NCBI GenBank assembly: GCA_002407725.1
Contig: DHOD01000138.1
Coordinates: 755-10,454 of the forward strand
Source: Christensenella sp. UBA5399
Lineage (GTDB): Bacteria; Bacillota; Clostridia; Christensenellales; Christensenellaceae
Reading direction: 5' to 3'
DNA length: 9,700 nucleotides
Each line of letters starts with the position of its first letter. Position 1 is the stretch's first letter. A program made the position numbers and the translations under genes. Positions 8,319 to 9,700 of the stretch are shown here, in pieces. Under the pieces are notes generated by a model. It was not told where the DNA came from. It was given only the letters and a program-made list of their open reading frames with translations, and did no database searches.

Positions 8319-9479
8319 CTACCACGGTCGCCTCGCATTTACAAAATGACTTTCCCAGTACGACGTCCTGCAGCTTCGCTCCACAACTTTTCCGTTGGCC
8401 GACGACGCGTCAATCATCATCCCATCCCCAATATAAACACCGACATGCCCTACCCTTCTCCCGTTACCCGAGAAAAAGATTAAATCGCCTATCTCCATGT
8501 TGTTCATTGACGAGACATTTTCCCATCGCGAATTTTCAGAAAAGCCCTGCGCATTCAGCCTACCTGTGGTCGAACCCGCCTGCCGCAGGCAATACGTGAT
8601 CAGCCCCGAACAATCAAAGCTGCCGGGGCCCGAAGCACCCCATACATATGGCTTACCCAGTTGGTCGCGCAACGAACTCAGGAAATTATTGATGTTGCCC
8701 CTGCGCCGCTCCTGCTGCTGCATCGCCGGCGATTGTACCGCATCCGCGGAATAAATGATATCCAGCGTGACCTGGCCCGTTTTTCCATCCACGCCTATAT
8801 CGTTTTGCGCCTGAAATTCTTCTACCGCCTCAATCGTCTCAGTCCCATAGTACCCCGTGCTCTTCGACAGATATCCCAGCTCTACCAAACGGCTCTGCAG
8901 CATGTCGACATCGTTGCCTTCCGTTCCCTGCAACAGCGTATAGGATTTCGCGTCGTTCGAATATATGATGGACAGCGTCTGCGGCCCGCATATCCCATCC
9001 ATCTGCAATTCATGCTGCCGCTGGAACAGTTGCACCGCATAACTGGTTGCCGGGCCATAATATTGCGTCGTCTCATCAATATCCAGATACCCCAGCTCCA
9101 TCAGCCGTTCCTGCAGTTCCGTCACCCGGGCATCCTCCATCCCCACCATCAATGTAGGATCGGGTGTGGGGGTAGGCGCAGGTGTGGGCGTGGGGGTGGG
9201 CGCAGGAGGCGCTTCCGGCTCCGCCGCTTGTTGCCCTTCCGCTTCGCCGGCAATCGTTTCGTCCACTGTAATGCCTCCCGGGTTTGCCAGCGCCAGCACG
9301 CCGGTCAGGGAAAGCGAAATCACCACAACGGCCACGGCCGCTGCCGCCATACATGCCGATGTAATAATCTTGTTTTTCCGGCGCATCCGCTTCCATGAAA
9401 TTTTCATTTTCCTGAAAAAACGCTTTATAGAATCAAGGGGCGTCCTTCCGCCTCTTCCTGAAGAATACTTTCTTTTCAT
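8319..9479 (-). CDS. Membrane-anchored NlpC/P60 peptidoglycan endopeptidase with two PG-binding domains
   Basis: A 386-residue cell-wall hydrolase predicted to cut peptide stems of peptidoglycan outside the membrane. Residues 1-37 are strongly basic and cytoplasmic. One hydrophobic helix (about 38-65) acts as uncleaved anchor or long signal. A Pro-Thr linker, PPAPTPTPTPAPTPTPDP, spans 91-108. Two peptidoglycan_binding_1 repeats follow (about 113-178 and 185-246), each with LQxRLxELGYL, a YYGxxT segment and a closing IIYS. The NlpC/P60 domain (about 266-386) has catalytic C290 in GSFDCSGLITYC and H345 in RVGHVGVYIG. The third catalytic position is D357 (MMIDASS), where His is usual. ATG 9479 is chosen because GGAGGT lies just upstream (9484-9489); the frame runs on to 9578, but that stretch overlaps the promoter. 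The stop is TAG. The gene lies 250 bases upstream of the ATPase operon, with no evident functional link. Confidence 0.93.
   Translation of the reverse strand: MKRKYSSGRGGRTPLDSIKRFFRKMKISWKRMRRKNKIITSACMAAAAVAVVVISLSLTGVLALANPGGITVDETIAGEAEGQQAAEPEAPPAPTPTPTPAPTPTPDPTLMVGMEDARVTELQERLMELGYLDIDETTQYYGPATSYAVQLFQRQHELQMDGICGPQTLSIIYSNDAKSYTLLQGTEGNDVDMLQSRLVELGYLSKSTGYYGTETIEAVEEFQAQNDIGVDGKTGQVTLDIIYSADAVQSPAMQQQERRRGNINNFLSSLRDQLGKPYVWGASGPGSFDCSGLITYCLRQAGSTTGRLNAQGFSENSRWENVSSMNNMEIGDLIFFSGNGRRVGHVGVYIGDGMMIDASSANGKVVERSCRTSYWESHFVNARRPW
9162..9206. repeat. G-rich 24-base tandem repeat encoding the Pro-Thr linker
   Basis: On the plus strand GTGGGGGTAGGCGCAGG (9166-9182) recurs as GTGGGGGTGGGCGCAGG (9190-9206), 16 of 17 bases identical at a 24-base period. 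It encodes the Pro-Thr linker in eight-residue units on the other strand. Copy number could vary between strains by slippage without breaking the frame. Confidence 0.75.
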
Positions 9480-9489
9480 ACATACCTCC

Positions 9490-9502
9490 GCGAACAGTTC
9501 GC
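9490..9502. repeat. 13-base palindrome in the hydrolase 5' leader
   Basis: GCGAACAGTTCGC is a perfect 6+6 inverted repeat around one base. It lies between the predicted transcription start (about 9509) and the ribosome binding site (9484-9489). It could be a protein-binding site or a small hairpin at the ribosome entry site. Confidence 0.45.
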
Positions 9503-9515
9503 AAATCCAGCGGTT

Positions 9516-9544
9516 ATTATACAATATAAAAGGGATAAACACAA
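9516..9544 (-). promoter_or_regulatory. Predicted promoter of the NlpC/P60 gene
   Basis: The minus strand reads TTGTGT (9544-9539), a 17-base spacer, then a perfect TATAAT (9521-9516). Transcription would start near 9509, giving a 30-base leader. The -35 is weak, but the -10 and spacing are good. Confidence 0.55.
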
Positions 9545-9627
9545 TAATTATGAACAAAAAATTACATTTATTTAACATTTTGTTTAATTTTCATCTGCAC
9601 ATTCGGCCTTTCGGCAATAAATTCCCG

Positions 9628-9656
9628 TTGACACTTTAAACCAAATATAATAGAAT
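9628..9656 (+). promoter_or_regulatory. Predicted promoter of the tRNA gene
   Basis: TTGACA (9628-9633), a 17-base spacer and TAGAAT (9651-9656) give a strong housekeeping-sigma match on the plus strand. The start would be near 9663, about 19 bases before the tRNA. A TATAAT at 9646-9651 is spaced only 12 bases from TTGACA and is not the likely -10. The promoter is divergent from that of the hydrolase gene; about 80 bases separate their -35 boxes. Confidence 0.75.
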
Positions 9657-9681
9657 ATTGCTTGTCGCTAAAATATGTGAC

Positions 9682-9700
9682 GGGAGCATAGCTCAGCTGG
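9682..9700 (+). tRNA. 5' end of a tRNA gene (cut by window edge), possibly tRNA-Val
   Basis: GGGAGCATAGCTCAGCTGG reads as a 7-base acceptor strand (GGGAGCA), T8-A9, the D-stem GCTC and the start of the D-loop AGCTGG. A strong promoter lies just upstream. The anticodon is outside the window. Clostridial tRNA-Val genes often start this way, but the same start is shared by other tRNAs, so the identity is a guess. Confidence 0.85.

Noticed and set aside
9490..9502. LexA (SOS) box from GAAC...GTTC
   Set aside because: The Gram-positive LexA site needs four bases between GAAC and GTTC; here there is one.

Overview
The window is almost entirely one minus-strand operon for a bacterial V/A-type (rotary) ATPase, followed upstream by a cell-wall hydrolase gene and the first bases of a divergent tRNA gene. 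The style is that of the Clostridia: strong GGAGG-type ribosome binding sites, TTGACA/TATAAT-like promoters, several TTG starts, AT-rich spacers between roughly 50% GC genes, and a membrane-anchored NlpC/P60 hydrolase with peptidoglycan-binding repeats and a Pro-Thr linker. I cannot place it at genus level from sequence alone; a Christensenellales-like gut clostridium is only a guess.

Layout in direction of transcription (right to left). At 9682-9700 (+) a tRNA gene begins, with its own promoter at 9628-9656. Divergent from it, 9479-8319 (-) encodes the NlpC/P60 hydrolase, with a promoter at 9516-9544. After a 250-base AT-rich spacer carrying a near-consensus promoter (8177-8205, -), the ATPase genes follow in the order H, I, K, E, C, F, A, B, D (E. 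hirae names ntpF, I, K, E, C, G, A, B, D). Gaps are 0-38 bases and one pair overlaps. ntpD is cut by the window start.

Together these genes give a full rotary machine. A and B form the catalytic hexamer, D, F and C the central shaft, E and H the peripheral stalks, and I and K the membrane ion channel and rotor ring. The K subunit keeps all the residues that bind Na+ in the Enterococcus hirae rotor (L54, T57, Q58, Y61, Q108, E137), so a Na+-coupled enzyme is likely.

The one real anomaly is an in-frame amber (TAG) codon at 3093-3095. It splits the catalytic A-subunit gene after codon 63, at the end of the N-terminal beta-barrel, while everything downstream is intact and well conserved. TAG also ends three other genes here (ntpE, ntpC and the hydrolase gene), so wholesale recoding of TAG as a sense codon is unlikely. 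A point mutation (such as GAG to TAG), a sequence error, suppression, or a split A subunit are the live explanations. Otherwise this is an ordinary, well-preserved housekeeping region, and I see no mobile element, CRISPR array or novel gene system.
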